Positions 61,038 to 64,000 of a stretch of 64,000 bases of DNA are shown one piece after another. Positions within the stretch are counted from its first letter, which is position 1. Each line of letters starts with the position of its first letter. A program made the translations under genes and the position numbers. Source of the stretch: Sipunculus nudus (taxonomy: Eukaryota > Annelida > Sipuncula > Golfingiida > Sipunculidae); contig CM049308.1 in the NCBI GenBank assembly GCA_026874595.1, positions 38,777,027 to 38,841,026 on the forward strand, given 5' to 3'. The notes under the pieces are model-generated. The model ran no database searches. It worked only from the letters and a program-made list of their open reading frames with translations, and was not told where the DNA came from.

Positions 61038-62410
61038 TGACAAGAATCATAAACATTTTGTTAATTTTTTACAATGTTCCAAGGTTTCAAAACCATGGTG
61101 ATATTATTAATATCAAAAAGAGTAAGTAGGATTTTCCTGAATTTTTTATCAATATTAACTTATTCAATTTTTCAAACGCATTCAATTTTAACTGACTCTG
61201 ACATCTCACAATAGATTGGAATATATCATTGAATAAAGTTTACATAAGCGATTCCACATGAATCAGAATAACTTGTGAACTAATTATTCAAGGGTGATCT
61301 AAACTAGCTTAATCATCTATGAATAAATGACAAAATAGTTTTAAAAAAGGTGTTTTAATGATAGGTCTGCTTTGTCGCCTGAGCAATTGCTGTTCTTCTG
61401 CACAGGATCAGATGTCGGGCCTTGCCTTGAACAATATATATATATGCACGGACCTTTCATGAAATCATTAAATCACCACAACTGTTAAATTATATAGGTG
61501 ACGGAATATGAATCTTGTCACTTCTCTTGACCTGTTACATTTCAAAGACTGTAAATAAATTTTCATTTTTATATAAAATCTGAAAGCAGATAAAGATTTC
61601 TTTGCTCTTTCTCTATAATAAAACTATTAAAATTTTTCGAAAGAACTTGCATGCTCGCTTACATGTTGTATATACTCTTGTATGATGTTTGACCGGCAGG
61701 AAATACTAGAATAAACTTAAAACTTACAAAAGCTATCATTTTTTTCTGCAAAAATAAAGAATGAAGCAATATTTCCTTCGCTATCGAATATCCATTTCGG
61801 ATAACATTTGCTCTTTTAACCTAATGTAGGCCTATTTATATCTGTTAATTTCAAGTTGATTTTATGCACTCGTGATTATTTGAATAAACAATAGATTGAT
61901 TTATTCTTCCCTTTGTGTGGTTGCTATATTTATGCAGATTATTGCCTTAGGGAGAAAATTGATCTCTGTCCTGCACGTCTTGTTGTTATTCAAAACAAAT
62001 ATTTTTTCTTTTATACGATGCACCGTTGGTTAATTTATTTTCGATCGATAATAAATATTTATAAATCGATGCTGTGGACATATTTAATTTTTATATTTAT
62101 TTTTCACCTTGGACGGGTTCCCCTGCGAAAATACGAAGGGATATTTACAGCACTAATCGTAGTCGGTATTAGATGGTATTTATGACAAGGCAATACATTT
62201 CAGAGCATACTTCTGCATTTATAAAAAGGCCATGCATACATATGCACTCTACCATATATACTGTGATCAACTGGTGTAATACTATACCATTCAGTTAAGT
62301 TCGATCGAGAAAGTATTTCGCCTAGATAAAGCGAGATGACGGAAAGCTTGATATCAAATTCATTATTTTGATTTTAAACTTTGTTATGTCCACAAACAAA
62401 GATGTCAATT
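61038..62410. other. Sequence present only in block copy 2
   Basis: Copy 1 passes from ataccacgaaccagcg (25540) to the aggcacggctgg region within about 200 bp, whereas copy 2 has about 1.4 kb more. It is AT-rich, and open frames (e.g. 61913-62185) show no domain. Confidence 0.55.
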
Positions 62411-64000
62411 TTACCAGATGTTTATAGGATTATCGGTCATTTTATCTCCTGTGTTTCCATTTTAAACGGTATTTTATCCTATTTTAGGCACTTTTGTGTT
62501 TATATGCACTCATTTATCGTTACGTATACACTTTGAACGGATTTGTCCAGGTGTTTGAGATTATAGAGTGCTATTGGCACGGCTGGTGTTAATACCAGGA
62601 ACGTAGTTCCTGTCTAAACATTTAAACGATTCTTTGTCAGTCATAAAATAGGGTTATGAAAGGTTCATTTATTCCAAAAATTAATGATATTTGGTTTTAG
62701 CGGGCAGTAATATCCAGGTTTCCGATCATTTATACAGTTTTACAAATCTTATCAGTATAAATCAATGAAGGTGCAAAAGAGCGTCACAGGCGCTTTTGTA
62801 TGTTCTGATTGAATATGTATGCACGTGCTTATGGTGTAACTAGTTTTTAAAACAATGATATAATGTGTATTATCTTTGGAAAAATTCAGATGTATCATTA
62901 TTAGCAGCATATCGGAAACCAGGGTTTCTGGACTTTGCGTCAGGTTGTGCTTTGGCGATGTCTTTATTCATTGTTCATTATTCATCTCATCTTTTGAGCT
63001 GTAGCGACCTTTATGAAATCATCTCGGAGAACGAAAATAACGATTACCCATATTCCCCGAACTACGAATGTCAGCCGTATGAAATTTTAACCCTTCTCTC
63101 GTATGCAAAACTCCTGAACCTGTATTTTACTTGTATATCACTTTTATGCCATGTTTACACATATTTTCCTGTCAACATACAAATTTTGAAATCAGTCCAA
63201 TCACTTTCCTGATTTCATGAAAGTTATCTCTTGTAGGTAAAGGTTAGATTTAAGATAACAATAAAAAATCATAAAAAACACCATTTTCCCATAAATAGTT
63301 TTATGAAGCTTCTCCCAGTCGGGATGTTCAATATTTTAACCATGCATACAACTGTTGAAGCCGACCTCACGGGTATTTGGTTAAACCGAAAGACTCACAT
63401 CCAGGCTACAGGAAATCGAACAGAACAAGAAATCGATGTGGTAAAAATAAACAGGAACCCGATGAATGAATTAGCGATTCCTGGTATTAGTTTAATAACC
63501 AACTGTAAATAAAAAAAAATTGCGCTTTTACCGATGAACGTAAATGAACGCAGCTGGCGTAGCATCAAACATTCATATCGATTTTGTGCGTATCCGTAAG
63601 ATAAAGTGTTCAAAGAATCTGAAAGAAATGTCTGCTGAGTAATATTGAAATTCATATTGGAAGAGCATGTCCTCAGTAAGGCGTAATAAACATTTTTTCG
63701 GGAAGGAGGTTCGCCCCCATGTGTGATGACTATCACACTTTGAATTCTGTTTCTCAATTGTTTCTTACTTACACAGAAGAAATAAACGGGAAGTATGTTA
63801 AGTATTTCGGTGATTGTTTCACCTGGGATATCTACATCTGCTATATACCATGACTCTTTAATTGATGTTGTAATCTTTACAGCTAGATTAGATTCAGATA
63901 TTTGTGATTAATCACACTCGAACGGATATCATATAGTCTGTAAGCTAAATCCTCGTATAGTGAACGCTTGCAGAATGACTCATATCTCGTGGTGAACATC

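Larger units (their letters stand above)
49231..64000 (+). repeat. Large direct duplication, copy 2 (split by a retrotransposon)
   Basis: The segments 49231-49585 and 59645-64000 match copy 1 (about 23088-27330). The intervening 10 kb is the LTR element. The block continues to the window edge and probably beyond. It lacks the MITE of copy 1 but has about 1.4 kb extra at 61.0-62.4 kb. Confidence 0.75.

Noticed and set aside
62865-63212. 115-codon open frame in block copy 2
   Set aside because: The aligned part of copy 1 (about 26040-26400) does not keep the frame, so coding selection is not supported.

Overview
The window is nuclear DNA of an animal, most likely a bivalve mollusc. It is intron-rich and AT-rich, with at least eleven long (AT)n microsatellites. 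Its tandem-repeat-cored mobile elements resemble the pearl/Helitron-like elements described in bivalves, and the two host genes are animal genes. The species cannot be fixed by reading alone.

Left part (1-12.4 kb, + strand): the last two coding exons of ACBD3 (GCP60), a Golgi scaffold protein, encode its C-terminal GOLD domain. A 7.05 kb intron splits that domain. Almost all of this intron is non-autonomous elements with tandem-repeat cores (periods about 155, 280 and 340 bp), two of them inserted inside two others. A third type, with a 180 bp core and a textbook Helitron 3' hairpin plus CTAG end, lies at 13.3-14.5 kb. From 14.5 to 28 kb I see no convincing host gene: there is a pogo-like element, MITEs, a solo LTR, the first copy of a large duplicated block (22.5-27.3 kb) and a LINE 3' fragment.

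Middle (28.4-41.6 kb, - strand): I assembled a complete 16-exon gene whose reading frame closes exactly at 837 codons plus stop. It encodes a secreted protein with a signal peptide, seven Kunitz-type domains, antistasin-like cysteine-rich repeats and three small cysteine-rich modules. The order is K-K-K-[K-A-C]-[K-A-C]-[K-A-C]-K. All splice phases fit; Kunitz exons are 1-1, antistasin exons 1-0 and the small modules 0-1. None of the Kunitz domains has a Lys/Arg just after the second cysteine, most have a lengthened binding loop, and the first has lost the 14-38 disulfide pair. This is the most interesting functional locus in the window.

Right part (41.6-64 kb): MITEs, a 1.14 kb tandem duplication, a 75 bp array, and the second copy of the large block. 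That copy is split at an (AT)n tract by a degenerate Ty3/gypsy LTR retrotransposon with a tRNA-Pro primer site, SCAN-like gag and integrase upstream of reverse transcriptase, the Gmr1-type order. Its 3' LTR is in turn split by a 4.2 kb non-LTR retrotransposon. Copy 1 keeps the same (AT)n junction empty, so the order of events can be read directly.
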